NCBI RefSeq assembly: GCF_000003605.2 | Contig: NW_003152751.1 | Span: forward strand, 145,923 to 209,922 | Direction: 5' to 3' | Source: Saccoglossus kowalevskii | Taxonomy: Eukaryota > Hemichordata > Enteropneusta > Harrimaniidae | Length of the DNA stretch: 64,000 nucleotides | Shown here: positions 1 through 10,784 of the stretch, in pieces | Layout of the letters: each line of letters begins with the position of its first letter | How positions within the stretch are numbered: position 1 is the first letter of the stretch | Program-made: the position numbers and the translations under genes | The notes under the pieces: model-generated | Databases searched by the model: none | The model's input: the letters and a program-made list of their open reading frames with translations, nothing else | What the model was told of the DNA's origin: nothing

Positions 1-519
1 TAACTAGTACAATTCTGAAAAAAACAAAACATGGAAGCACTATATATTCTTGAATGATAGAGATCATTAAATAAATGGCAAAGAACTAATAAAAGTAGGG
101 GTACCCCAACTTTGTGAACTAACTACCTATAGTGCCAAGCCCTACTAAGGCGGCCATTTTGAATTGAAACAAATATTTTATATTCATGTACATATTAAGG
201 TTCATCCATGATTGAAAAACTACTAGTATCCTGGGACCCCAAAGCAAATTCAGCAGTATTTCATGAAATTCCCGTGTCAAAATTGCTTTAGTAGCGCATG
301 CTTTGAATTCCTACATCTTTGACATTTTCAGCGTTTTGAGCAAATGTCTGCTGCTATGAAAAAAAGGATGTATTCCCAGAAACCGAGCCTTTCCGGGCCA
401 TGAAACGTTTTATTGAACGACGCCCATATCGGACTTCGGTGTAACTAAAGTAATGACGTTATCGAAGAGTGGGTTGCTACACAAAACGAGAACCCTGGAA
501 GAATAAGAGATTCACTCAC
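1..519 (-). other. Intron sequence at the left edge
   Basis: This is the start of the intron after the domain-5 first-half exon, with the donor GTGAGT at 519-514. No FTP second-half motif, other coding signature or repeat is recognisable. Confidence 0.5.
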
Positions 520-3500
520 CACAGCAGTCTTCCCTGTTTGTTATTGTAACACCATACACATCTCTCGATTCAGTCAAGTCCACGTACCACCACGGCTCGT
601 ACTCCTTCGCTGTCATCGTGCAAGATCCTCCAGTGTAGATGGCGTTTTTATCCCCGTCTACAGCACGTTCCGCCCGGCCGCCTCTTTTCATCGAACTCTG
701 TGCTACAGGCATGTGCGTGGCTATATTCATTACACCCGGTGCGATAGGACAGTCTGCAAAAAACAAACAAACAAATAAACAGTGTCATTTAGTGTGTCAT
801 CTGCACTCCAAATCCCGGCACTAAATTTCAGTGTTTGTTTTTATAAAACCGTACACATTCTAACCTGAATAAAACAAGAATGAAGACGTTACAGTCACTG
901 TCAACTACTGATAATAATATGAATGCGAATAATTTATCGATATTTATGGGGAGCCGTTTTGAATCTAGCCTGAATCTAAATAAATGCACTAGTTGTGAAA
1001 TACTTTTCAGGTTCCTACAAATCAGAGAAAAACAATTTTTTACAGTTAAAATATCCGCTGGGGTAAAATTGAGCCAACCAGTCCGATTTGTAGGAATTTC
1101 ACAACTGGTATATTTGTTTATATTCGGGTCTGATTCAAGATGTTTTTTTCAGTCATTCGCATCATCCAGTTGTTTTAATGGTCCACCCCTATGTTCTATT
1201 GGGATACACATGTTCAGTTTCAGTTGTCGAGTCATTACAAACTAGGTCAACCAGCGAACTTCGTGTAAAACAAAATGTTAAATCACGTGTAATGTGTACA
1301 TCTAGAATTAACATTCTACTGTGACGTTCTTTAATGGTATATCGTAGCATTTAGAACCATGGTACACAGCAAATCATTATTATTATATTATGTACCATGT
1401 TTCGTGCTATATCGACTCACAGCAGTGCTCACCTGAGGGGTCAAGGGTCAGCGGTACCATCACTTCCACTTCGCAAAGCGTCAATATTTCCGTCATACCA
1501 ACCAACTGTATTGTGACGTACTGTCCGGACAGAGGCAATCCGCATGCGCAGATGACACCTATAGGGTTATCGTACACCACATCTTCTGGTATCATATCAC
1601 CACACACGGAGTTTTCATACATAATTTCACTGTTCCCAACTCTTACTTCGGCGTTTATCAATGATTCAGCTGCAAGAAATGTATTCGTTGTCATGGTAAC
1701 ACATATTTCAATGTATTCATATTCAAATTCATGTCAAGGATTTATTTTGGTGCAGTGATCAAGAAAACATACACCCCGTTACACAATAACTATAGAAAGA
1801 GTTTTCCAAATAATATATATTTATTTTACTTAACCTGTTCCTGTTTTAACAATACATCGTGCGAAAAGTTGATTATACTAGTAGTAGAAAATAATTAACA
1901 TATTTTGTAGCTTCTAATTTGAATTTGAAAAGTAACCCAGACAATATAATTCATTCGTCAATACAGATTACTATAAATATTCCTGCAAATAATGTTACAA
2001 ATCATGTACGTATGTCACAGTTTTCTGCTATTGTCACTGAAATCAGCAATATCGTTACAAATAACTGACATAAACTACTAGTATATATTACCGATGGATA
2101 TGTCTTCACATATTCCAATTATATCGTGACGTATCATGTCATTCAAACTCTTTTATGCATCGAAAATATCGACTTTCATGACGTCTGACTGACAACTATA
2201 CGCACTATTCAATACTTCCGATGTTCCGAACATTATCCCGTTGAAAATAAACAGTTTTGTACACGGGTTTATACTACGAATCATCGCGTTTATCTCGTCC
2301 ATACGTCGAGCCCGTTAGGAGACGTCTGATCTCAAAACTTAAAGTTCATCCGTCAAGCCACAGCTTTATCTAGGTATTCAGGATTTGTTCACATTGTTAT
2401 ATACACAGTAACTGGCATAGGGATGGGAAAACGATGGGAATGTGTGAGTGTGTTTATCCCGGTAGGACATCGACGTATAGGTTATCGTAAAATAAAAAAA
2501 GGTTGATTGCATATCAATTAGGTGAAATAACGCAAATGCGCATGCGTATACTTACCATCACTGTCCAATCTATTCGTAATATCGACTCGATATACGTCAT
2601 ACGATTCGCCAAGATCAACACGCCACCAAGGTTCTACCTCAAGTTGAGTCTGAGAACACGACTTCCCAACTGATAAATCAATAGTTTTTACACCGTCCAC
2701 TGCTCTCAGGGATTTCGCACCCCCTTTTTTTGAGATCTGCGAAGTTTGCATCTTGAAAGCAATATTTATCAGGTCTTCGGGGACTTGGCACACTATTAGA
2801 TCGAACACATATGACGAGGAGAGCTTAAGTCTCCACAAATAGTTAGTACACACAAATTTTGTCCTGCAATAACTTTTCCCCGTAAGGCCACGCCCTCTAT
2901 CGGCGAATATCTTCCACAAATGTGTTACAGCAATTTTGAGGACAGAAACAACTTTTTTGTGTAGTCGTTTGTCATTCAGAATATAGCAAATCTCAATTTT
3001 ATTATTTTATTGACGGACAATTACCACCTTCCTATTATCTATCATATGTATCATGGATGCGATTTGTCACAAGAGGGCGCGACGGTAAATTAGGTTCTGA
3101 AATCCCTTCAACAACTCGTGACTGTGAATATTGTGTATGCAACGAAATAACACGTTGTAGGAAACCTTAAAAAGATTGCAAGACAACATCGTTAAAGTGA
3201 ATTGACATACATCGATTACACGATTAATTTGTGCTTGACATTGCGCAGATTAGCCATGTCCATACTAACTACATCACAGACAATGGATATGCAATTAGGG
3301 ACGACGTCAAAAGATCGATGCCGGATAAAAAACTTACATTGTATTTGCTTTAGTTGGGGGGGGGGGGTTCCATCCTACAAAAACGATTTTATTTTTAATG
3401 AAGTCAAAAAATCTTGGGTATTTGTAGTTCGTTTTTTGTTCTACCCAATAATGGACAAAAATCCCGCGGGGGGGGGGGGGGGCTACTTGCATAGAAGTGC

Positions 3501-6500
3501 AATACGGGGTGTCATTTCACGTTATTTTGTTTAGAAGTGTATGGTCATTTATTTACTTTTTCACAGGTCCTTATATTCAAAGCCAAATACCGGAAAAGGC
3601 TGAATAAAATGCATTGTCTGGATGCGCTCACTGGTTGCGAAAGTTGTGAGCTGGGTATTTGTTTTTCGCAGAAAACACTTGTGTTTAGAAGTGGAAGTAA
3701 CCCCTCCCCCCGAGACAAAAATAACAGAAAATGAAAAACACAAATCCAAGACTAGAAAATAGTTTGGTCCGAGTGTAAATGTGTGTGTCAAATGAGCTCA
3801 ATTTCAGGGCATGGACCTAGAGCATAGACAGAACGCCATGATCAATATTTGTCACTTAAGTTTCAGTGGGGGGGGGGGGACTAAAAGATTTTTTATCCTA
3901 CATTGAACTTTTGATGTTGTCCTTAAACGTTGAAAGAGAACTTAACAAGATTGCCAGACATCTTCGTTAAAGTGAATTGACCTACATGGATTACATGAAT
4001 AATTTGTGCCTGACATTGCGTAGATTAGCCATATGCACTCTAAATACAACGCATATAACATTGCTATGCCATTGCCGAAACTGTGAACAGGTATGTGAAT
4101 GAACGTAACGCCCCCTTGCGACAACGAACTACGACGTCAAAATGGCGTACAGGTTCACAACGTCGACGTTGTTCAACTATGTTTGGTTAATGTATAGACG
4201 TCTGTTATATTTAAAGACGTTTACTTCACATGAGAAACACTTTGTTAAAAGAATCAAAATAACTATTGCGAATGAACTGCATCAGCAATAGAACCTAACC
4301 ACGTGACGTCACCACCAGCCCCAGTTGCGCCCTCTGTTGTCGAGCGCGATGCCTTACCTGGTGGATTCGGCTGTTCTTCAAGCGTATCGATGCTTTCAAA
4401 ATAGGAGTACACTTCAACCTCGCATAGCGACAAAGCGGTCCTTGTTCCGTCCCTGTCGATGCTTACATAGCGGGCCTTAAAGTCACTACCCAAAGAATCA
4501 CAGTCGACTGGAATCATGGGACCGTTGGTAATCATCTCTTCTGTGATGACGGCACACACTGGATTATCCAGAAAGTTGACACCACTGTTTCCAGCACGAA
4601 CTGTGGCACCTATCAATCTTGTGTCTAGAGAAATTACAAATAAGCTGTATATCATATCGATAACCAATAATAATATCATTTTAATTAAATAATCATGTTA
4701 TTTTATAGATGCTATAATATGAACAAAATAGACAGCTGCAATCAGTTAATTGTATAATGTTCATTTAACATTGACAACAACGTTAACGAGGATTGTACTT
4801 ATGACTAGTAAGTTTCCTCGCCAAGATTCTGCTCTTTCAAGTTATTTATAATATATTCAGTTTCTAAGAACTTATTTACACCAACTTTACATTTCAAGCA
4901 GCTCCCTTTGGGGGAAGGATACGATATTTGGTAATGGTAGTGATGCGGTTGACCGATTACCACAGCATGGTAACAATAAATATATACCAGAAGATAAGAA
5001 ACCTTACCACAGCAATCTTCTCTGTTGTGTATTGCGATGTCAAAGATCAGCCTGGGTATCATCAAGTCCACTATCCACCAAGGATTAAACTGTGTCTTCG
5101 TCAATGTACAGGATCCATGACAGAATACACCATCAATATCGCCATCTACGGCTCGGGTGGAATTAGCATGCCAGATCGTTGAGCTCTGATAGGTTGGTTT
5201 TCTATATGCTATGTTTGCCACTGAAAAACGGAAACAACATATTTACATTTGCGTAACAATCCACCAATCACTGCGACATATACAGGTGTACCGGGAAGAT
5301 GATAAGTAAAGAGACATGTAATTGGTCGCTGTCGCGCTTCACATCCACTACTCGAGACAACAACTTGATAACAATGTGATTAAGCCGTAGAATGCGAATA
5401 CAGTTTCACAAAGCTCAGTCAACGTTGTTAAAATTATGCGCCACCATTTCATACTTTGAATGAAGGAGATGTTTGCATCATAATAGTGGATATTTGTCAC
5501 TCAGGAAATGTTTTCTCTTAGAGTACATCTAGGTACGTCCAGGGTGAATCATTCGACCCTGGGAATGTGAATGTGCCAACATTTCCTCTACAACGCCTTG
5601 TATGCAATTTTTATACTCGGTTTTTAACTTACAATGTTTCCCAACAACTCGTTCAGCCACCCACTCACCATGATTCAAAATGTCCGACCCCTTATTCGAA
5701 CGTATAACAGTATATACATCACATAGCCTAGCAACCAGTATGAGCATGTTAACCTCGATGTCTTGTTCTAATAATTACTACGTACGCAAATGTTACTAAA
5801 TAATATGATCTAACGACTTTTTTGTGTCGTTTCAACATTCACAGAAATTTAGGGGTGAATAACACATGATAGAATAGCCATCAAGTGACAGAGTTCCTCG
5901 AACAGCCCTTCACGTTACCCCCCCCCACTGAATTGACACTGACAGATATGAGTGTGGATACGCGATTCATCAAATCACACACCTGTGCCTGTTATTGGAA
6001 GATCATTAATCACACGTCAACCTCAGACGTGCACGTATGTCCAGCAGATGTCATGCGCAGAACGAGTATGTTATCAAACATGCCAGTGATGACGATAATA
6101 TGCAATACACTAAAATGAATTTATAATTCTACAAAGCAGAAGACGAAATCTACAAAATGGGGTCTGACTGATGGCAACGTTGTACATGTATTTTGGAATT
6201 GCAACTTCATTCAAAGGATATTTTTAATGTCAATGCGAACCAATCAGATAACTCCTTACATTAGCTTATACACGTATCGATACTATCAGTAACATCAATT
6301 AAAGGACGGTGGTCGTCGCGCCGCGGATGTGCGACATTTGCGTTGATAAACATTGATTATCCCTTAATCCAATATAATGAAAATCAGTACGAGATTTGAA
6401 CCGGGTGCAACGTAAACTAATCACCTTCCAATCACTAAAATATCACATAGTTAAAGCTCGATAACGTCACAGTCAAAGTCGCCATCCTTGATAATATGAG

Positions 6501-9500
6501 TCATAATATCTCGCGTACGCGTGGCGCGACGACCGCCGCCCTTTAAGTACTCGGAATTGATCGTTCATTGGTTGTCAAAGCTATACTGCGCAGGACTACT
6601 TACAAAATGGCGGACGAGTCGGGGGTATTGGTAATGTCATCACATCTACCTCGCACAGTGTCAGAATCTGCGTACTTTCCTGTAGTCGAATGATGACGTA
6701 GCGCCCTACGAGTGGTTCATCACAGGCACAGACAAACTCAATGGTTTCTTGTAAAGCCACTTTTCTAGAAACCCTTGTACCGCACAAAGCGTTGTCGTCA
6801 AAGTTAATACTGTCTCCGACTCGAACTTCGGCGTTCTTCAACTTAGCCGCTGGAAGAAAAGAAAAGTTCCTAGTGATAAACACTTTCGTCGAAATACGGC
6901 AACTATTTTCCAAGATGCCAATTTCGCCAAGATCGTCGAACCTTGGTAACTCGATTGACATTCGACTAAACTCATAACTAATCCTCTACCCAATAACATA
7001 TTGTGTCTAGTCATTATTATGAAAATTTAGCCATTTTTTATATCAAATGGGCATTGTCGTAGAACCCAGAATGTGGAGGGAGTGTATGACACGATTGGCC
7101 GAACATTTTTACTCATTAACTAATATTCATAAGTCTTTTGGTTAACACTTGGCAAACATGCGATTCCACAGTCGACATGATATTTCAAAATTCACTCAGG
7201 CTGATTCTATCGTTATGAGTGAAACAATTCTTTAAGGTAGAAACCTACATATAATATCGCGAGAGTTGGTCATAAATCGCATGTCAATTTTGATTAGTTA
7301 ATTATGTACAATCGTGGAGCTGTTGTCACATGGCACAATAAAATAACATTGTTGTGTGTTACGGTAACGTATTTTGAGTAACTTATCCTATTATTTTGTT
7401 TTTGAAAATCACAATTTAAAACAGAATTCTTCAGTTCCGGTCGGAACAAGGCAGGAGCACATTCTTACATTTCATTGTTGTGCTGTGTCTGGATGGTCCT
7501 TACACAGAACAAGGCGAACACTGCGGGTATGTGCTACACACACCCCATGGCCCCAATTAATAACTTTACCATCACGAACAACCTTTAAATCTGGTCAAGC
7601 TAGACACATAATTCGAGTTTATTATTATTCGTATTTAGAACTTGCCTATAAAAGCTAATTGGAATTTAAGTAATTCTCTAAAAAAATGGCCGCTACGTAA
7701 ACGACGACAGTTTCGCTGCACGAGAGAAGTTAGTGAAAATTGGAAAATCTTATCGACAGCAAAGGATTCCGCATGGTATGCTCGTTATCGAGATTTAAGA
7801 TTTGAGATATACGATTTGAGTTTAATGTTATACGGGAAATAAAACCCAAAGCTTAATAAGCCTTGGAATCAAAATGGCGGACTATTTGGAACATCACTAT
7901 TTTGTCTTTTGTACATATGAAGATATCAATGTTCATAGGCATCTTTGTTAACGGCAAAAAATGTTGGGTTATTGGGTTGGATTTAATAAGAACATGCATA
8001 GACATGGAGCAAGTATGGCAAGTGCTGCTGAAGTCAATTATCTAATTTGCATATTATTCAAATTTCATATACTAGTATTACTTATACCTAATATACCTAT
8101 ACTAAATGAAAAAAATATTTCTGTATAACTGTAGGTGATGGGTTTGCAATCTTAATACGGTCAGTATTTACCATCTTGGTCACGTGGCCCTGGTTTGTTT
8201 GACAATACAAAACACACCGATATTATGAATTCACTTGAGAAATAGTGGGATTAATCATCTGTTTCTCCAACTGTGTTTAAATTTTTTTATGAGGATACTC
8301 ACCACAGCAGTCCTGCCTGTTAGTGATAACGACCTTGTAAATCTCTCGAGACTCCATGAGATCCACACTCCACCACGGCTGGAATTCTTTAATCGTCTTT
8401 GTGCAAGATTTCATTGCAAAAGAACTATTTCTGTTGTCGTCTACTGCCTTCTCTGCCCCAAACCTACCCTTTGTTGAACTCTGATTTGCCATCATACCAG
8501 TGGATACACTAATCAAATCATCCGGAACTATGCAGACTAAATGTGAAACAAAAAACAATGTAACACTTGAAAAATAAGAGTCATCGTTAATCGAGAAATG
8601 CGCATGCGCACAATGTTACTTCCAACTTACTTTCCGGTAAGTGTATAACTTCTTCTAAAGCCCAGACATCAACTTCACAGAGAGTCAACGCTTGTGTCAT
8701 GTTTTGTAGTCGAATTGAGACGTAGCGTCCTGTCATTGGCTTCCCACATTTGCATGCAATATCGATCGTTTCATTTTCAGACATTTTCCTGGACACCCGT
8801 TTGCCACATCGGGGATTTTCATCAAAATTTTCACTGTCCCCGATGTGAATCTCAGCTTTCTTCAACCTGGTCGCTATAAAAAGGAGAACGTTTCTAATCA
8901 TTTGCAAATTGCACTATTAGATTATGCTTTATTCAAGTCTAGATACTATTTTGTGACAAAAAATAAATAAACATTTATTGGACCTTTGAATACTACTGAA
9001 ACGATCTTCCGAGAACTACAAATAAAGCTAATTTATTATAGATCTTTGCCAATTCGACCCAAGGTCGGAACCTCGGCATGTGCGTATTCTAATGTTTTCG
9101 TTATTGTGATGTGTCTGGATAGTTCTTACATAGAACATGACTAACACTGCGGCGATATGTGCAGTTCAATCGAACACCATTTAACTGTGATCAAGCCAGA
9201 CACTTAATTCCGGTTTGTTATTGTTATATTTTCCGGGAAATGCAAATATTTTTTTAAAGGGCGCACAGCTACTTAGAGATCAAGAGGTCAAATACCTAAT
9301 CCCGAGATAAGATATCCCGTTCTTCTGTGAGCTGCACTTTCTGAATTTGCGTTGGTATTGTTTTATAATCGTAGAACTGGTAAGTACCTAGTAAGCTGGT
9401 TATAAGTCAATTTGTTTGTCAGTTTAACTAACCTAGCTTGACAGTCGTCTTTTCCACGATTTACCCTAGTCGTATTTCCATGTATGCGAAATACCACGTA

Positions 9501-10732
9501 ATTCGTCACGGTTACTGAAGGTTTGAAACAATTATTTCGCCTGATACCACAACATAGTCTCAGCTGCACCAAATAACATTTCCTGTTGTTGTTTACTGGT
9601 AAACTACCGCATACTTACCACAGCAGTCTTGTCTATTTGTAATAGTAACCTTATACACGGACCTGGTCGCTCCCAAATCAACTCGCCACCAGGGTTGGAA
9701 CTCTTTAAGTGTCATCGTGCATGATTTCTGGTTAAATACACTGTTTCTGTTGTCGTCGACCGCCTTTTCCGATCTACCACTCCCCTTCACTGAGCTCTGT
9801 TCTGTCACCATGCCAGTTGACATATTAATCAGGCCATCGGGAAGTGTACAATCTGAGTAAGGTGAAGAACACGTAAATGCAAGCGACATTCCAAATCAAA
9901 CTAGAGCGTATAGGGTCATAACAATAGTAAACTGATGTAAACCACGGTAACAGAACATTTCCCGTTCAGACCGTCATTTCTAACATTGCTTTCAAGGCAG
10001 CTTTCGTTCTCTGCTTTAAATCAAAGGTTTTTAATGACGTCACTTTAACATGTTAATGAGCTAAGATTGTTCACAAGCAATTCAATCTAACTGAAAAAAA
10101 ACCTCCATGTGAACGAATAGTTATATACACATACATTAACCATGGTGAGAGTAGCCATTTAAGCCACTAACTAATCAAGACCTGATCACTATAATAAGTT
10201 ATTTTTGCGCAAAATTATCAAAAGACGGTAGAAAACACATACAATTTGGCCAAAAATGTGCATTAAAAATTAGAGTATAGAAAAGCACAAAGAAAAATCG
10301 CACCAACAGTTTGATGAAAACAAACACGATGAAGCTCAAAGGATTATTTACACATAATATATGCACAATCAAATGTTAGATCTAATCTTTAACAAATCTG
10401 ACTTGTTCACTCTTTTCAGATTAATCTGACGGTGTCATAGAAACTGACATGACGCAGAGAACGAGATGTTTCACAACAGATATATGAACAGAATTGTACA
10501 CGAGTGAACTCTTGAATGGTTGTCGTTCCGCAAGACCCACTTGACAACGATACTTACTTGACTTGAAAGCAACATGTCAGTGACTAAAGCCTAATAGAAT
10601 CTACTAAGTGAATTACAGCATGGTATGGCAAGAACCCGTTCAGTTAAGTTTAAACTTTTATAACATACCTCTTGCAGTGACTACATCGGCAACATGACAG
10701 AGTAACAGCACATACAGCAGAAAGTGCCTCAT
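1..10732 (-). CDS. Secreted multi-FTP (fucolectin-type) lectin gene, 3' part beyond window
   Basis: Coding exons in transcription order are 10669-10732 (signal peptide), 9619-9852 with 8631-8873 (domain 1), 8303-8536 with 6604-6849 (domain 2), 5008-5220 with 4358-4624 (domain 3), 2556-2792 with 1433-1669 (domain 4) and 520-753 (first half of domain 5). All introns are GT-AG and all junctions are phase 1, so the frame is continuous. First-half exons carry the FTP hallmarks: A-V-D-G, an S-C-[TS] motif, PWWxVDL and NRxDCC. Second-half exons carry AExRxGDS, GRYVxIxL and LCEVxV. FTP domains are F5/8C-like jelly-roll lectin domains, and family members such as eel agglutinin bind fucose with bound calcium. 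The protein should be secreted. The second half of domain 5 and the gene end lie left of base 1. The gene is head-to-head with the giant plus-strand lectin gene. The assignment to the FTP family is firm; the ligand is unknown. Confidence 0.88.
520..753 (-). CDS. First half of FTP domain 5 of the minus-strand gene
   Basis: A 234-bp exon with phase-1 acceptor after TTTTTTGCAG and donor GTGAGT. It encodes DCPIAPG, RAVDGD, GSCTMT, PWWYVDL, the ESRDVY stretch and NREDCC. It resembles FTP domain 4 of the plus-strand giant gene (both read SCTMT and KEYEPWW, and ESRD followed by NREDCC). The partner second-half exon must lie left of the window. Confidence 0.88.
1433..2792 (-). CDS. FTP domain 4 of the minus-strand gene, lacking the vicinal Cys pair
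   Basis: Exons 2556-2792 (237 bp) and 1433-1669 (237 bp). Motifs are CQVPEDL, LRAVDG, KSCSQT, PWWRVDL, then NRLDSD where the other domains read NRxDCC. The family's adjacent Cys-Cys pair is therefore replaced by Ser-Asp. The second half, AESLINAEVRVGNS with GQYVTIQL and LTLCEVEV, is otherwise normal. Splice sites are intact, so the domain still looks expressed. Confidence 0.86.
3165..4032. repeat. Pair of diverged direct repeats in an intron (3165-3257 and 3941-4032)
   Basis: About 92 bp are shared between the copies, including CGTTAAAGTGAATTGAC, then TTTGTG, TGACATTGCG and GATTAGCCAT. Both lie in the intron between domains 3 and 4 of the minus-strand gene. Family is unknown; it may be an interspersed repeat or a local duplication. 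Confidence 0.65.
3356..3879. repeat. Three poly-G runs in an intron
   Basis: Runs of 12 G (3356-3367), 15 G (3468-3482) and 11 G (3869-3879) occur within 525 bp of the domain 3-4 intron. A C run at 5928-5936 has flanks (ACTGAA) matching the third run in inverted orientation. Exact lengths could be affected by sequencing error. Confidence 0.6.
4358..5220 (-). CDS. FTP domain 3 of the minus-strand gene
   Basis: Exons 5008-5220 (213 bp) and 4358-4624 (267 bp). It begins directly at LANIAYRKP and lacks the C-x-x-P lead-in found in every other first-half exon here, so it is about 7 residues shorter at the N-terminus. It has AVDGD, GSCTLT, PWWIVDL and NREDCC, then DTRLIGATVRAG, ARYVSI and LSLCEVEV. 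The cysteine in the DNPVCA stretch is kept, but the usual V-C-A-C stretch is altered (VDCDSLGSD). It is the most diverged domain of the five. Confidence 0.85.
6299..6546. mobile_element. MITE-like element with TTAA target duplication
   Basis: Terminal inverted repeats of about 20 bp face each other: AGGACGGTGGTCGTCGCGCC at 6303 and its near-complement ending at 6542 (AGGGCGGCGGTCGTCGCGCC read inward), 17-18 of 20 matching. TTAA flanks both sides (6299-6302 and 6543-6546). The 240-bp element has no coding capacity. TTAA duplications are made by piggyBac and Kolobok superfamily transposases; the AGG- terminus fits Kolobok somewhat better. It lies in the intron between domains 2 and 3 of the minus-strand gene. 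Confidence 0.75.
6604..8536 (-). CDS. FTP domain 2 of the minus-strand gene
   Basis: Exons 8303-8536 (234 bp) and 6604-6849 (246 bp). Motifs are CIVPDD, EKAVDDNRNS, KSCTKT, PWWSVDL and NRQDCC, then AAKLKNAEVRVGDS and LTLCEVDV. The R-x-D-x4-K element forms across the splice. A Pro-rich tail (IPPTRPP) links it to domain 3. The 1.45-kb internal intron (6850-8302) contains a segment homologous to one in domain 1. Confidence 0.88.
7439..9225. repeat. Homologous intron segments in FTP domains 1 and 2 (7439-7628, 9063-9225)
   Basis: Both segments contain GGTCGGAAC, TGTGTCTGGAT, then CTTACA.AGAACA and AACACTGCGG, and later TCAAGC.AGACAC. They occupy the equivalent internal introns of domains 2 and 1, so they most simply descend from duplication of a whole two-exon domain. 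Shared transposon insertion is the alternative. Confidence 0.65.
8631..9852 (-). CDS. FTP domain 1 of the minus-strand gene
   Basis: Two exons, 9619-9852 (234 bp) and 8631-8873 (243 bp). The first half has CTLPDG, a KSCTMT motif, PWWRVDL and NRQDCC. The second half begins ATRLKKAEIHIGDS and ends LTLCEVDV, then a short acidic linker. Across the splice junction the R-x-D-x4-R element of fucolectins is intact, but the residue after S-C-T is Met where eel agglutinin has its fucose-contact His. This domain is the closest relative of domain 2 (both read EKAVDDNRNS), and their internal introns also share sequence. Confidence 0.88.
10669..10732 (-). CDS. Signal-peptide exon of the minus-strand FTP gene
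   Basis: The ATG at 10732-10730 opens 21 codons plus one base: MRHFLLYVLLLC, then HVADVVTAR. This is a basic N-terminus, a hydrophobic core and a plausible signal-peptidase site. It ends in G|GTATGT, a phase-1 donor that joins to the phase-1 acceptor at 9852 to make GAT (Asp) followed by C-T-L-P of domain 1. A TATA box lies 45-52 bp upstream of the ATG, which supports this as the true first exon. Confidence 0.85.
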
Positions 10733-10776
10733 AGTTGAATACCGAGATGAAGATACATCATCTCGCGTGACTCGAC

Positions 10777-10784
10777 TATATATA
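10777..10784 (-). promoter_or_regulatory. TATA box of the minus-strand FTP gene
   Basis: TATATATA reads identically on the minus strand, in the context GTGTATATATAGTCG, about 45 bp upstream of the ATG at 10732. The spacing would put transcription start near 10750 with a short 5' leader. This matches the TATA-to-ATG spacing (49-50 bp) of the two plus-strand signal exons. Confidence 0.6.

Noticed and set aside
880-1245. 121-codon plus-strand frame opposite the minus-strand FTP gene
   Set aside because: It lies in an intron of the FTP gene, has no domain motif and no supporting signals.
5529-5747. Minus-strand frame containing DVYTVIRSNKGSD, faintly like the FTP stretch DVYxVxIxNRxD
   Set aside because: No PWW motif, no cysteines in register and no phase-1 acceptor. 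The resemblance is too short to call a degenerate FTP exon.
7374-7842. Overlapping short plus-strand frames
   Set aside because: They fall within an FTP intron and coincide with the intron segment shared with domain 1, so they are not coding.
9255-9345. Possible TTAA element (TTAAAGGGCGCACAGCT with a loosely complementary GTGAGCTGCACTTT)
   Set aside because: The arms match poorly and no TTAA flanks the second end.
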